64,000 bases of DNA from Pseudoalteromonas marina (GTDB lineage: Bacteria; Pseudomonadota; Gammaproteobacteria; Enterobacterales; Alteromonadaceae): the NCBI RefSeq assembly GCF_000238335.3, contig NZ_AHCB03000012.1, forward strand, positions 434,001 to 498,000, read 5' to 3'. A program made the position numbers and the translations under genes. The notes beneath the pieces were generated by a model. It worked only from the letters and a program-made list of their open reading frames with translations, did not search any database and was not told the origin of the DNA. Shown one piece after another: positions 7,426 to 16,496 of the stretch (the stretch's first letter is position 1; each line of letters begins with the position of its first letter).

Positions 7426-10071
7426 ATGAGTGAACAATATGCCGCCCTGCGAGGTAATGTGGGTCTACTTGGGCAATTATTAGGTCAAACTATAAAAGAT
7501 GCCCAAGGCCAAGCAATTTTAGATAAAGTAGAAGAAATTCGCGCTTTATCAAAATCCTCTCGCAGTGGTAATGAAGACGATCGCAAGGCGTTAATTGAAG
7601 TATTACATGCGCTTAGTGACGAAGAGCTTTTACCGGTTGCCCGTTCATTTAATCATTTTTTAAATTTAGCCAATGTGGCAGAGCAGTTTCATACTGTATC
7701 GCGTTTTAATGACGCTGGTCTTGGCCAGCAAAACCCTCTCACTCAAACATTAAAAACGTTAGCCGCTAAAGCACAAGAAGGTAAGCTAGACTCTAACCAC
7801 CTTGCTGACACACTCTCAAAACTCCACATTAATTTAGTACTAACGGCACACCCCACAGAGGTTACACGCCGTACCATTATCAACAAGCACGTAGAGTTGA
7901 GCGATTGTTTAGCATCGCTTGAGCGAAAAGATAACTTGGAGCATGAGCGCGAAGCTATTTTAAATAGAATTGCTCAGTTAATAAGCCAAGCGTGGCATAC
8001 AGACGATATTCGTCGTTCGCGCCCAACGCCTGTTGATGAGGCCAAATGGGGGTATGCAGTTATTGAAAATAGTCTTTGGCATGCTGTTCCGCGTTTTTTA
8101 CGTGAATTTTCGGAGCATGCTAAAGAGCAATTAAGTCTAGAGTTGCCCATTGACTACAGCCCAATTGAATTCACTTCTTGGATGGGTGGAGACCGAGACG
8201 GTAACCCATTCGTTACTGCACAGGTTACTTCGCAAGTTCTTGACCATGGTCGCTGGATGGCACTTGATTTATATAGCCGAGATATTGATACGTTATGCGC
8301 TGAGCTATCTATGTCTGACGCCAGCGACGAACTCATTGAGTTGGCAGGCCAAGATTTTGAACCCTACCGCACTGTGCTTAAAAAGCTTAAAGGCGAAGTG
8401 TCTGAAACAGTGGCGCATTTAGGTGCAAAAATTAAACACAAACGCACTGACGCACAAGATCTTGTTACTGATATTAACCAGCTTAAGCACCCAATTGAGG
8501 TATGTTATCGTTCATTATTAAAATGCAACATGAAAGTCGTTGCCGATGGCTTACTACTTGATTTAATGCATCGTTTAAACAGTTTTGGTCTTCGTTTGGC
8601 AAAACTGGATGTACGTCAAGATTCATCGCGCCACAGCGACGTTTTTTCTGAACTTACGCGTTATTTAGGGTTAGGGGACTACAACCAGTGGCAAGAGCAA
8701 GACAAGCAAGCATTTTTATTAGCGGAGCTTAATTCGCGTCGTCCGCTTATACCTAAGCATTGGCAACCAAGCCCTGATGTACAAGAAGTGCTCGACACCT
8801 TCGATGTAATTGCAAAGCAAGATGAAAAAACATTTGGTTTGTATATTATTTCAATGGCACGCACTGCATCCGATATTTTAGCTGTACAGTTACTTCTTAA
8901 AGAAAGCGGCTGTAGTTTTGAATTGCCAGTTGCCCCATTATTTGAAACATTAGACGATTTGAATAATGGAAGCGACGTGATCACGACGCTACTCGATAAC
9001 GTGTGGTACCGCGGCCATATTCAAAATACGCAAAATGTAATGATTGGTTATTCAGACTCGGCTAAAGATGCCGGTATGATGGCAGCAGGTTGGGCCCAAT
9101 ATGAAGCAATGGATAAACTCGTGCAGCTTGCAGACGAGCGCGGCATTGAGCTTGTGTTATTCCACGGCCGAGGAGGGACTGTTGGTCGAGGTGGTGCACC
9201 GGCTGCACAAGCACTGCACTCGCAACCGCCAGGCTCACTTAAAGGTGGTTTACGGGTAACAGAGCAAGGCGAAATGATACGCTTTAAATTTGGTTTGCCA
9301 GATGTAGCACTACAAAGCTTAAATATATATGCAGGGGCAGTACTGCAAAGTAACTTATTACCACCGCCAGAGCCTAAGCCACAATGGCGCGAAGTTATGA
9401 AGCTTATTAGTGAGCAGTCGTGTGAGCATTACCGCAATGTTGTTCGCCACGATGAGAATTTTGTTCCTTACTTTAGAATGGCAACGCCAGAATTAGAGCT
9501 ATCTAAACTTCCGCTTGGCTCTCGCCCTGCAAAACGCAACCCTAATGGGGGCGTTGAAAGTTTACGTGCTATTCCATGGATTTTTGCATGGAGTCAAAAC
9601 CGGTTAATGTTGCCTGCTTGGTTAGGTGCGTTAACAGGCTTAAAAAAGGCACTAGACCAATATGGCTTAGAAACACTAAACGAAATGAGCCTCAATTGGC
9701 CATTTTTTAGAGCTCGTTTAGAAATGCTTGAAATGGTATTTAGTAAAGCCGATAGCTGGTTAAGTGAGCACTATGATAATGCGCTGGTGGAAGATATGTA
9801 CAAGCCGTTAGGTGTAACGTTGCGAAAAGAGCTTGAAGAAGCCATTGAGCTTGTGCAGTCGTTAAGCCCGCAAAAAAGCTTACTTGCTGCTCAGCCTTGG
9901 ATAAAAGAGTCGATTAGTTTACGAAACCCGTACACCGATCCGCTCAATGTATTGCAGGTTGAATTGCTTCGCCGTGCTCGCTCTAACGACGAGCACAATG
10001 AAGGTGATATCGATAATGCATTAATGATCACCATGACAGGTATTGCTGCGGGTATGCGTAATACTGGTTAA
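7426..10071 (+). CDS. ppc: Phosphoenolpyruvate carboxylase
   Basis: 881 residues, nearly the length of Escherichia coli Ppc (883). The enzyme carboxylates phosphoenolpyruvate with bicarbonate to give oxaloacetate, refilling the citric acid cycle. Visible signatures: [10 protein letters not shown] with the catalytic histidine near residue 140, [31 protein letters not shown], the glycine-rich [15 protein letters not shown] loop and the C-terminal [12 protein letters not shown] that binds allosteric effectors. The start is well supported by AAAGGAGACTGAGAA before ATG. It is monocistronic, with a strong terminator after the stop codon. Confidence 0.98.
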   Translation: MSEQYAALRGNVGLLGQLLGQTIKDAQGQAILDKVEEIRALSKSSRSGNEDDRKALIEVLHALSDEELLPVARSFNHFLNLANVAEQFHTVSRFNDAGLGQQNPLTQTLKTLAAKAQEGKLDSNHLADTLSKLHINLVLTAHPTEVTRRTIINKHVELSDCLASLERKDNLEHEREAILNRIAQLISQAWHTDDIRRSRPTPVDEAKWGYAVIENSLWHAVPRFLREFSEHAKEQLSLELPIDYSPIEFTSWMGGDRDGNPFVTAQVTSQVLDHGRWMALDLYSRDIDTLCAELSMSDASDELIELAGQDFEPYRTVLKKLKGEVSETVAHLGAKIKHKRTDAQDLVTDINQLKHPIEVCYRSLLKCNMKVVADGLLLDLMHRLNSFGLRLAKLDVRQDSSRHSDVFSELTRYLGLGDYNQWQEQDKQAFLLAELNSRRPLIPKHWQPSPDVQEVLDTFDVIAKQDEKTFGLYIISMARTASDILAVQLLLKESGCSFELPVAPLFETLDDLNNGSDVITTLLDNVWYRGHIQNTQNVMIGYSDSAKDAGMMAAGWAQYEAMDKLVQLADERGIELVLFHGRGGTVGRGGAPAAQALHSQPPGSLKGGLRVTEQGEMIRFKFGLPDVALQSLNIYAGAVLQSNLLPPPEPKPQWREVMKLISEQSCEHYRNVVRHDENFVPYFRMATPELELSKLPLGSRPAKRNPNGGVESLRAIPWIFAWSQNRLMLPAWLGALTGLKKALDQYGLETLNEMSLNWPFFRARLEMLEMVFSKADSWLSEHYDNALVEDMYKPLGVTLRKELEEAIELVQSLSPQKSLLAAQPWIKESISLRNPYTDPLNVLQVELLRRARSNDEHNEGDIDNALMITMTGIAAGMRNTG

Positions 10072-10092
10072 TCGTTAACGTTTGTTATTTAG

Positions 10093-10122
10093 AAAGGGAA
10101 CACGGCGTGTTCCCTTTTTTTG
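10093..10122 (+). terminator. ppc terminator
   Basis: Eleven-base perfect stem AAAGGGAACAC (10093-10103) with GTGTTCCCTTT (10107-10117), loop GGC, followed by a T-run. Classical intrinsic terminator 22 bases after the ppc stop codon. Confidence 0.93.
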
Positions 10123-10134
10123 TGTTTAATAACC

Positions 10135-10447
10135 TAAGGTCTATTTACCTTTCGCGGTTAAATTTTCAGCAGTGTATTTGGTGCTTAGGCAAGACAGCGC
10201 CTATGTAGTGTGTTTATTTCCGATAAATAGGCGATAACGCAATATGAATACCAAACACGCGTTGCCCGAAGGTTCGTTCTAGGTGCGATTAACTCTTTGT
10301 TGCCTACATGAATGTAGGTAAGGAGCATGAGCAGGGCGAGGAGGTTTTGCTCGGTTTTACTTAGCTCACTAGGTTACAAACCTCGCGCCACGATTAAATT
10401 GTCTCTAGTTTGAACAAGTTTTAAGCCTGAAAGGTCAACAGGCCCTA
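10135..10447. repeat. MITE-like intergenic element, copy A
   Basis: The left end TAAGGTCTATTTACCTTTC and the complement of the right end, TAGGGCCTGTTGACCTTTC, agree at 21 of 29 positions, forming imperfect terminal inverted repeats. Inside is the perfect hairpin CCTACAT-GA-ATGTAGG (10303-10318). A related element lies at 51307-51641 with the same ends, the shared internal stretches ACTCTTTGTT, CTCGCGCC and CTAGTTTGAAC, and a hairpin at the matching place. No reading frame is evident, so it would be mobilised in trans, if at all. Confidence 0.7.
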
Positions 10448-10503
10448 GCAATTTGGGTCTTAAACTTTTAAACTACTTAGCCATTGAATAATTAAAATAC
10501 ATT

Positions 10504-11430
10504 ATGGCTTCAGCAACTTTTACTGTACAAGAAGATACAGCCCTTACAAATTCTCATATCACGTTAAACGTAGCGCAAACCGCGTCCTTACGTAGCCAAT
10601 TAAAGTCGCAACGCGGCATATTAAACACCAACAACATTGAACAGCTTTGCAAAGAGTTTAATGTTTCTGTCGATTCACTGTTACAAGGTTTAGTACCTTT
10701 AGCGTCTGAGTTTTCAGTAGCTCCAGTATCACATTTTCATGTGGGTGCTATTGTCAAAGCTCTAGATGATCAGCAACAAGTTAATTTTTATTTTGGCGCT
10801 AATGTAGAGTTTGATCACCAAGCACTGAGTCTCGTTGTTCATGCAGAACAGTCTGCCATTAATAATGCTTGGTTAAATGGCGCTAAAAAAATTCTTAAAA
10901 TTGCTATAAGCGACGCTCCGTGTGGCTACTGTCGCCAATTTATGAATGAATTAGCCGATGCAAAAGAATTTGATATTTTACTTCCAAGTCAACATTTTAA
11001 ATTGGCAGAGCTATTACCTCACTCGTTTGGACCAACCGATTTGGGTAACGAATTTAGCTTGTTTAACCCAAAGCCTCAGCTTGCGGTTTTTGATGACAAA
11101 CAGATCGAAGAGACTTTTGCTGGCTTTGCGTTAAATGCGTATGTACCGTACAGTCAAAATTTTAGTGCGGTCAAGTTAAGTACATTTAATAATGGGGATT
11201 TTTACGGCAGTTATGCAGAAAACGCAGCCTATAGCCCAAGTTTATCGCCTTTGCAAAGCGCGTTGAGTCAGTTCTTTTTAGCTGGTCTTAGTTTTGATAA
11301 AAAGACGGTGAAAGGCATCACACTTTTAGAAACTAAAGGGCACGAAAATCAAGCGGGTGTTTCGAAGGCGGTACTATCGGGATTTACTGATTTGCCAGAG
11401 CTAAAAATAATTAGTGCAGCGCTTAAGTAG
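10504..11430 (+). CDS. cdd: Cytidine deaminase
   Basis: 308 residues, the long two-domain form found in Escherichia coli (294). It deaminates cytidine and deoxycytidine to uridine and deoxyuridine in pyrimidine salvage. The zinc site is visible: HAEQ (about 121-124, ligand His and catalytic Glu) and PCGYCRQ with two cysteine ligands. The C-terminal half (from about 190) is the catalytically degenerate second domain, with [13 protein letters not shown]. It faces the uridine phosphorylase gene convergently, so two consecutive salvage steps are neighbours. Confidence 0.96.
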   Translation: MASATFTVQEDTALTNSHITLNVAQTASLRSQLKSQRGILNTNNIEQLCKEFNVSVDSLLQGLVPLASEFSVAPVSHFHVGAIVKALDDQQQVNFYFGANVEFDHQALSLVVHAEQSAINNAWLNGAKKILKIAISDAPCGYCRQFMNELADAKEFDILLPSQHFKLAELLPHSFGPTDLGNEFSLFNPKPQLAVFDDKQIEETFAGFALNAYVPYSQNFSAVKLSTFNNGDFYGSYAENAAYSPSLSPLQSALSQFFLAGLSFDKKTVKGITLLETKGHENQAGVSKAVLSGFTDLPELKIISAALK

Positions 11431-11436
11431 AGTCAA

Positions 11437-11466
11437 AAAAGCACAGCTAATAAGCTGTGCTTTTAC
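11437..11466. terminator. Bidirectional cdd/udp terminator
   Basis: Twelve-base stem AAAAGCACAGCT (11437-11448) with AGCTGTGCTTTT (11453-11464), loop AATA, between convergent genes; A- and T-runs give both strands a T-tract. Confidence 0.9.
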
Positions 11467-11499
11467 AGATTAATTTTACTTATTAAGTAAAATTAATCT
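11467..11499. terminator. AT-rich 15-base inverted repeat overlapping the 3' end of udp
   Basis: Perfect arms AGATTAATTTTACTT (11467-11481) and its complement (11485-11499), loop ATT. It covers the udp stop codon and adjoins the GC-richer terminator at 11437, so udp messenger would end in two stacked hairpins. Role as terminator or 3'-end stabiliser is inferred. Confidence 0.5.
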
Positions 11500-12248
11500 A
11501 GTAACACTTTAGCGGCTTCTAATACAACAGCCACTGATTTTCTTTCTATTTCACCGTGGTCAACGTTAGGAATTTCTTGACGAGTACGGTTAACTAATAC
11601 ACCGGCAACACAGGCAGCTTGCAAGCCAAGAGCTGCACACATAGTGAATAATGTGGCCGACTCCATTTCGTAGTTCATTACGCCCAGCTTTTGCCATTCT
11701 TCACAACTACCTTGGAATGCTTTTGGTACATAACCCGAGTGTGTGTCGTAGCGCTCTTGGCCCGGGTAAAATGTATCGCTAGATGCAGTAATACCAATAT
11801 GAAAGTCAATGTTTAAGTTTTTACAAGCTTCAACCATGGCTTGTGTTGCATAAAAATCAGACACAGCAGGGTAGCTTAGTGGTGCAAAGTGTTGGCTTGC
11901 ACCGTCTAAACGTACAGACGCTTGGCTAATTAAAATTTCACCTTCATTAATGTGCGGCTGAATAGCACCCGTAGTACCAATACGTAAAAATTGACGCACG
12001 CCCAATTGAGCAAGTTCCTCTACTGCAATCGATGTAGATGGGCCGCCAATACCGGTTGAGCATATAACCACAGAGTGGCCATTTAGTTGACCTAGATAAA
12101 CATGAAACTCACGTGTTTGAGCAAGGCAGGTTGGGTTGTCTAGGAATTGAGAAATACGTGCAGCACGATCTGGGTCACCGGGCACGATTGCAAGTTTTGC
12201 ACCTTGTAGATCGTCAATACATAGTCCTAAGTGAAATACCTTTTCCAT
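11493..12248 (-). CDS. udp: Uridine phosphorylase
   Basis: 251 residues (Escherichia coli Udp has 253). It cleaves uridine with phosphate to uracil and ribose 1-phosphate. Family marks: [14 protein letters not shown] at the phosphate site, [43 protein letters not shown] in the uracil-binding region and [12 protein letters not shown], whose Glu-Met-Glu contacts the ribose. Together with cdd it forms a cytidine to uracil salvage route. The start is ATG at 12248. Confidence 0.96.
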   Translation of the reverse strand: MEKVFHLGLCIDDLQGAKLAIVPGDPDRAARISQFLDNPTCLAQTREFHVYLGQLNGHSVVICSTGIGGPSTSIAVEELAQLGVRQFLRIGTTGAIQPHINEGEILISQASVRLDGASQHFAPLSYPAVSDFYATQAMVEACKNLNIDFHIGITASSDTFYPGQERYDTHSGYVPKAFQGSCEEWQKLGVMNYEMESATLFTMCAALGLQAACVAGVLVNRTRQEIPNVDHGEIERKSVAVVLEAAKVLLD

Positions 12249-12692
12249 ATCTAAGCCTTTTAAAAATAATTTTTATCAATCTAGCATAATTGCTAGAAAC
12301 CTTTCTTAAGTACAGGACGTATGTCCGTATTAATAAAATTGAGTGCTTGTCTAGGCCAGTAAAATAGGGCTTTAGCGTATTTTATTCATCAACTATGAAT
12401 ATTCAAGCACACTCATGGATTGCTGGTTTACTTGTGCGGTTGACTTGTGTGCGCAGGCATTATAAGTATCACTCAACTAAGTGGTTAGTCATAAATGATG
12501 ATTGCCTGCATTAATTAAAAGTTTTTAAATATCAGTTTCTTATGTTTTTATTTTAAGTTGGTTTTGAAAGGGTTTTTAATGATACAGACAAGAAAATTTT
12601 TAATTTTTTAATTATTTAAAGTTTAGGCCTGTTTAATCGTTTTGCATAAATAATCACTAAAATACGCACTGAACAATTCATAAGGATTTATT
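12249..12692. other. Divergent intergenic region udp / ureohydrolase
   Basis: 444 bases without a credible gene. It must hold the udp promoter (left) and the ureohydrolase promoter (right). I see a self-complementary TGAATATTCA at 12396-12405 and a possible ArgR-like box at 12643-12656; the rest is AT-rich without a clear signal. Confidence 0.5.
12643..12656 (+). promoter_or_regulatory. Possible ArgR box upstream of the ureohydrolase
   Basis: TGCATAAATAATCA agrees at 12 of 14 positions with the enterobacterial ARG box pattern TGAATwwwwATTCA. It lies about 37 bases before the start of an arginase-family gene, where ArgR control would make sense. A single degenerate half-operator is weak evidence. 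Confidence 0.25.
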
Positions 12693-13802
12693 ATGAGTCA
12701 AGAAATTCAAGCATTTAATAGTAAAGTAGAGCACTGCTTATGTGCTCCTGGCGATGGTGTTTTTACCGTTAATACTGCAAAAGAGCGAAAAGCGGCGCTT
12801 CGAAATAAACTGTATGGTCAAACCGAAAATGTAGATACGCTATGGCGCGAATCGTTAAATGAGTTACCGCACTCTCCCCATAAAGCGGTCATGCTTGGAA
12901 TTAGTTCTGATTGTGGTGGCGGTATTTTACGTGGTGCCAATTGGGGGCCTTTGTTTGTTCGCTCAGCATTAATTGATCAGCACCCTGAATGTCATTCGTT
13001 CGACTTAGGCGATGTGCGTGTTATTCCGCATTTGTTACATGACAAATACCTAAACGACGCAACTATCTCTAATTGCCAAAAAGCGCTATACGGAAACGAA
13101 AATAACGACTACTACGTAAGTCCGTTATCAATTACTGAAGATGTGTGCGACAGCTTTTATGCCACGTTTAAAGATAAAGGTATTTTTGGTATTGGTGGCG
13201 ATCACTCTATTAGTTATCCATTAACCAAAGCGTATTTAAAAGCAAAACGCGAGCAAGGGAAGCGTACGGCTATTATTCACTTTGATGCGCACACCGATTT
13301 GCTTGTGGAGCGCTTGGGTATAGATTTATGTTTTGGCTCTTGGTGTACACATATTTTAGAGTTTTTACCTGCACCCCATCACTTAATTCAATTTGGTATA
13401 CGTTCAAGTGGAAAACCAAAATCACACTGGGAAAACACATTTGGGGTTAAGCAACATTGGGCGCATGAAATTATTGAACGCGGTGCAGCCGCTGTTGCTG
13501 CAGAGACTATCGCGCAACTAAAAGCGGATAATGTTGATGAAGTGTATGTAAGTTTTGATATTGACGCACTCGATGCCGAATTTGCTTCTGCAACCGGTAC
13601 ACCGGAAGATAACGGTTTAACACCAAAGCACGCGCTAGACATCTTATCGGCCATTGCCGATGAGTTTCCTATTACGGGCGCTGATATGATGGAAATAGCA
13701 CCATTTACCGATAGTTCACTTGTGGGCCAAGCAAGTTCTGAGACAACATTAAAAGAAGGCGCAAAAATTTCAGCGTTTTTAATTAATGCGATGAATAAAT
13801 AA
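12693..13802 (+). CDS. Ureohydrolase of the arginase/agmatinase family
   Basis: 369 residues. All six manganese ligands of the family are visible: His in IGGDHSIS, the Asp-His-Asp set of HFDAHTDLL, and the two aspartates of VSFDIDALD. The enzymes hydrolyse guanidino or formimino groups (arginine, agmatine, formiminoglutamate and relatives). An N-terminal extension of about 60 residues precedes the catalytic domain. No hut genes or polyamine genes are adjacent, so the substrate cannot be named. ATAAGGATTT before ATG gives a good ribosome site. A large hairpin follows. Confidence 0.85.
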   Translation: MSQEIQAFNSKVEHCLCAPGDGVFTVNTAKERKAALRNKLYGQTENVDTLWRESLNELPHSPHKAVMLGISSDCGGGILRGANWGPLFVRSALIDQHPECHSFDLGDVRVIPHLLHDKYLNDATISNCQKALYGNENNDYYVSPLSITEDVCDSFYATFKDKGIFGIGGDHSISYPLTKAYLKAKREQGKRTAIIHFDAHTDLLVERLGIDLCFGSWCTHILEFLPAPHHLIQFGIRSSGKPKSHWENTFGVKQHWAHEIIERGAAAVAAETIAQLKADNVDEVYVSFDIDALDAEFASATGTPEDNGLTPKHALDILSAIADEFPITGADMMEIAPFTDSSLVGQASSETTLKEGAKISAFLINAMNK

Positions 13803-13867
13803 GTGCTTAAAAACTAATACTATTGACTTAATCTTATTTTATTAAATACTCAAAACTAGCAGTCTAC

Positions 13868-13920
13868 AAAGCCTCAACTATATTTATTGAATAATTGCAC
13901 TAATTTAGTTGAGGCTTTTA
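13868..13920 (+). terminator. Terminator-like hairpin that also holds the next gene's ribosome site
   Basis: Perfect 13-base stem (AAAGCCTCAACTA, 13868-13880, with 13906-13918) and a 25-base loop, followed by only TTA. It ends seven bases before the ATG at 13925. The only Shine-Dalgarno-like bases for that ATG, GAGG at 13911-13914, are inside the 3' arm, so the structure may end the ureohydrolase transcript and also limit translation of the next gene. Confidence 0.55.
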
Positions 13921-13924
13921 CCCA

Positions 13925-14626
13925 ATGAAGGGATTTGTTTTTTTACTTTGCGTGTTGTGTACGACAGTAAAAGCACACGAAATTAATATAGTTACGGAAG
14001 TTTTCCCTGACTTTCAATATCTCGATGCAAACAACCAATTGGCAGGTCGCTCTGTAGAAAAGGTAAAAAACGCCCTTGATGCTGCTGGTATTAGTTACAC
14101 TATGTCGGCTAACAATTGGAGTGTGTCTTATAACGCAGCCCTTCGAGATAAAAACACCTGTATTTTCTCAATTGTTCGTTTGCCACCAAGAGAAAATAAC
14201 TTTGTGTGGATAGCTGAACTTGAAGAGTTTGAGTCAGCGATTTATGGGCTGAAATCTCGAGGCATAAAGTTAAAGACTTTACATGATGCCAAACGCTATA
14301 AAATAGCAGTATTAAGAGATAACTTTAGCCATCATTATTTACTTGAACGCGGTTTTAACGAAAGCCGGCATCTGTTGCTGATTGATAACTTAGATAAAAT
14401 AGATAAGTTAATTAGTGCACGCCGTGACATTCTTGATTTTGTCATTTTAAGTAAAAAACAATTTAATTACCGTCTCAAAACATCACCAAAGTTAAATTTA
14501 CTCGAGCCAGTGCTAGATTTAAATACGGCTCAATCTCCATTATACTTTGCATGTAACATAAATATGGATGAGTCGTTAATTACACAGTTACAGCTTGCAT
14601 TTAGACAAACCTCCTCTCTTAATTAG
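13925..14626 (+). CDS. Periplasmic solute-binding-like protein (SBP_bac_3 type), orphan
   Basis: 233 residues with a signal peptide (residues 1-17, cleavage likely after VKA). The mature part begins INIVTEVFPDFQYLDANNQLAGRSVEKVKNALDAAG, the usual first lobe of amino-acid type binding proteins, and contains ARRDILDFVILSKKQF in the second lobe region. No permease or ATPase gene lies nearby, a common situation for such proteins in this group. It might sense or bind a small molecule; the ligand is unknown. The ribosome site lies in the preceding hairpin. Confidence 0.7.
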   Translation: MKGFVFLLCVLCTTVKAHEINIVTEVFPDFQYLDANNQLAGRSVEKVKNALDAAGISYTMSANNWSVSYNAALRDKNTCIFSIVRLPPRENNFVWIAELEEFESAIYGLKSRGIKLKTLHDAKRYKIAVLRDNFSHHYLLERGFNESRHLLLIDNLDKIDKLISARRDILDFVILSKKQFNYRLKTSPKLNLLEPVLDLNTAQSPLYFACNINMDESLITQLQLAFRQTSSLN

Positions 14627-14759
14627 TGGCTAAAAATCATTTAACTAACTGAATAATAAAAACTTAAACATAAAGTGAAAATATCAATTGCTGCGATTAA
14701 AAAAGCGACTATAATCAGCTGCTTTTTATATAAAAAGCGCTAACTTTTTGGAGCGTTAA

Positions 14760-16037
14760 ATGGGTGATTTAATCGGGATTAGTCTATTGATCTTGATCAG
14801 TGCGTTGTTTGCTATGTCGGAAATAGCAATTGCAGCGTCACGAAAAATAAAACTTCGTGTAATGGCAGACGAAGGCAGTTTAAATGCAGCTGCAGTATTA
14901 AAACTGCAAGAAAATCCGGGCGCGTTTTTCGCCATGATACAAATAGCACTTAATGCTATCGCTATATTAGGTGGCATTGTAGGTGAACAAGCATTATCGC
15001 CATACGTTGAAAAAGTATTGGTTTTATTTTATCAGGGTGCATATGTAGAAAAAATTAGCTTTTTATTCTCATTTTTTACTATTACCTCGTTATTTATTTT
15101 ATTCGCCGATTTAATGCCAAAGCGATTAGCGATGATCATGCCAGAAGCTGTCGCCGTTAAGGTCGTTAACATAATGCGCTGGGTTACATTTGCATTAACG
15201 CCTTTAGTGATGTTTTTTAATGGCGTGACTAACTTTGTACTGCGACTGTTTAAAGTTCCCGCAGAGCGTGAAGATAATGTAACCACAGAAGACATTGTTG
15301 CCATGATGGAAGCTGGCGCCGAGTATGGTAGTTTGCAAAAACAAGAGTATGATTTAATAGGTAATGTGTTTGATTTAGAAGCTCGTTTTTTATCAAGCGT
15401 AATGACCCCGCGTGACCAAATTGTGTACTTCGATTTAAACGAAAGCAGTAATGACATTGCGACCAAAATTATTGATCACCCGCACAATCATTTTTTAGTT
15501 GTGTCGGGTAACTTAGACAAATTACATGGCTCTGTTGAATCAAAAGATATTTTACGCCAAGTACTTAAAGGTGAAGCCGCTAATATCAATGACGAATTAG
15601 TTGATACTGACGTATTTTACTTACCAGAAACATTAAGTTTGTCAGAGGCATTAAATGCATTTAAAAGCGCCGCTAAACCATTTGCTATTGTAGTAAACGA
15701 ATACGCGCTGCTTGTTGGTATTGTTACTGTAAAAGATTTAATGAAAGGCTTTATGGGAGATTTAATAACTCACCAAGGGGATGAACTAATAATCGAGCGA
15801 GATAAAAGCTCGTGGTTAGTTGACGGACTGACGCCAATTACCGATTTAGCTAAAGTGCTTGATATAGAGGAGTTCCCAGAGCAAATACATTTTGAGACGG
15901 TGGCAGGCTTTTTAATTTACACCATGAAACGTATACCTAAACGTGCTGAGCATATAAGTTATGCGGGCTTTAAATTTGAAGTTGTTGATGTTGAAGGTAT
16001 TCGTGTAGAGCAATTGCTTGTATCTAGATTAGTTTAA
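14760..16037 (+). CDS. CNNM/CBS-domain membrane protein (YtfL/CorC-related, hemolysin family)
   Basis: 425 residues. Residues 1-170 form a CNNM (DUF21) domain with about four membrane segments, starting LIGISLLILISALFAMSEIA. Two CBS domains follow (about 200-320; FLSSVMTPRDQIVYFDL and FAIVVNEYALLVGIVTVKDL are diagnostic), then a CorC/HlyC C-terminal domain (about 335-425). The layout matches Escherichia coli YtfL and the magnesium/cobalt efflux-associated CNNM proteins. Transport of cations or polyamines is suggested by the family, not shown here. GGAGCG precedes the ATG. Confidence 0.88.
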   Translation: MGDLIGISLLILISALFAMSEIAIAASRKIKLRVMADEGSLNAAAVLKLQENPGAFFAMIQIALNAIAILGGIVGEQALSPYVEKVLVLFYQGAYVEKISFLFSFFTITSLFILFADLMPKRLAMIMPEAVAVKVVNIMRWVTFALTPLVMFFNGVTNFVLRLFKVPAEREDNVTTEDIVAMMEAGAEYGSLQKQEYDLIGNVFDLEARFLSSVMTPRDQIVYFDLNESSNDIATKIIDHPHNHFLVVSGNLDKLHGSVESKDILRQVLKGEAANINDELVDTDVFYLPETLSLSEALNAFKSAAKPFAIVVNEYALLVGIVTVKDLMKGFMGDLITHQGDELIIERDKSSWLVDGLTPITDLAKVLDIEEFPEQIHFETVAGFLIYTMKRIPKRAEHISYAGFKFEVVDVEGIRVEQLLVSRLV

Positions 16038-16084
16038 AGCTTGCCATCCTAATCACTTTATAAACGCTTAACCACGTCATGAAT

Positions 16085-16115
16085 AAAAAAGCCAAGTTCG
16101 CCTTGGCTTTTTTGT
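16085..16115 (+). terminator. Terminator of the CNNM/CBS gene
   Basis: Twelve-base stem AAAAAAGCCAAG (16085-16096) with CTTGGCTTTTTT (16102-16113), loop TTCGC, ending in a T-run. Confidence 0.92.
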
Positions 16116-16452
16116 TAATGAAAGTTTATAAATTTGTTCGTTATGACAATTGTATTTGGCTATGGCCTAATGGGTATCTGGCTAAATGACTCATACCTCT
16201 AATTAACTGAAATATAATATTAAAATCTCTTCACTATGTACTTCTAGGCTTTAATTTAAACAAAGTAGGTTTTTGCGTAAGCACTTTTCTATTTTTAAAA
16301 AATACAGTGCGCTGAGCATTTTAGTTAGCTTGTAGGTGTAAATGTTTATTATAAAAGCCTTATTAACATTACTTGGTGATTAAGTATGAGGCCGCATAGT
16401 TGAGTGTAATTTTGTGTAAAGATCGGCTTATTAAGATGTATTCTCACTAAAA

Positions 16453-16486
16453 TTTAATTTAGAATGATCGTTCACTCTAAATTAAA
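16453..16486. promoter_or_regulatory. Probable TetR-family operator of the RND efflux operon
   Basis: Palindrome of 34 bases with 15 of 17 pairs matching; the core is TTTAGAATGA-TCGT-TCACTCTAAA (16458-16481). It ends just before the ribosome site AAAGGT of the adaptor gene, so a bound repressor would block transcription. The size and GA/TC-rich arms suit a TetR/AcrR-type dimer pair, and the TetR gene at 22354 closes the same gene block. Direct binding is inferred. Confidence 0.65.
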
Positions 16487-16496
16487 GGTATCTGAC

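Larger units (their letters stand above)
10072..10503. other. Intergenic region ppc-cdd: terminator plus MITE-like element
   Basis: This 432-base gap has no coding frame of note. It holds the ppc terminator (10093-10122) and a 313-base element with inverted ends (10135-10447), leaving only about 56 bases before cdd for that gene's promoter and ribosome site. Confidence 0.7.
16038..16496. other. Intergenic region before the RND operon
   Basis: 459 bases without a gene. It contains the terminator of the CNNM/CBS gene (16085-16115) and, directly upstream of the adaptor gene, a 34-base palindrome (16453-16486). The roughly 330 bases between show no further structure that I can support; the RND promoter must lie in its right part. 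Confidence 0.6.

Noticed and set aside
8865..8871. TGCATCC inside ppc (and likewise at 31198 and 42543) as further ECF promoters
   Set aside because: All are within genes and lack CGTT 16 bases downstream and the upstream T-tract seen in the two accepted sites.
16464..16496. Upstream ATG at 16464 as start of the RND adaptor
   Set aside because: It lies inside the operator palindrome and would put 11 residues before the lipoprotein signal; ATG at 16497 has AAAGGT.
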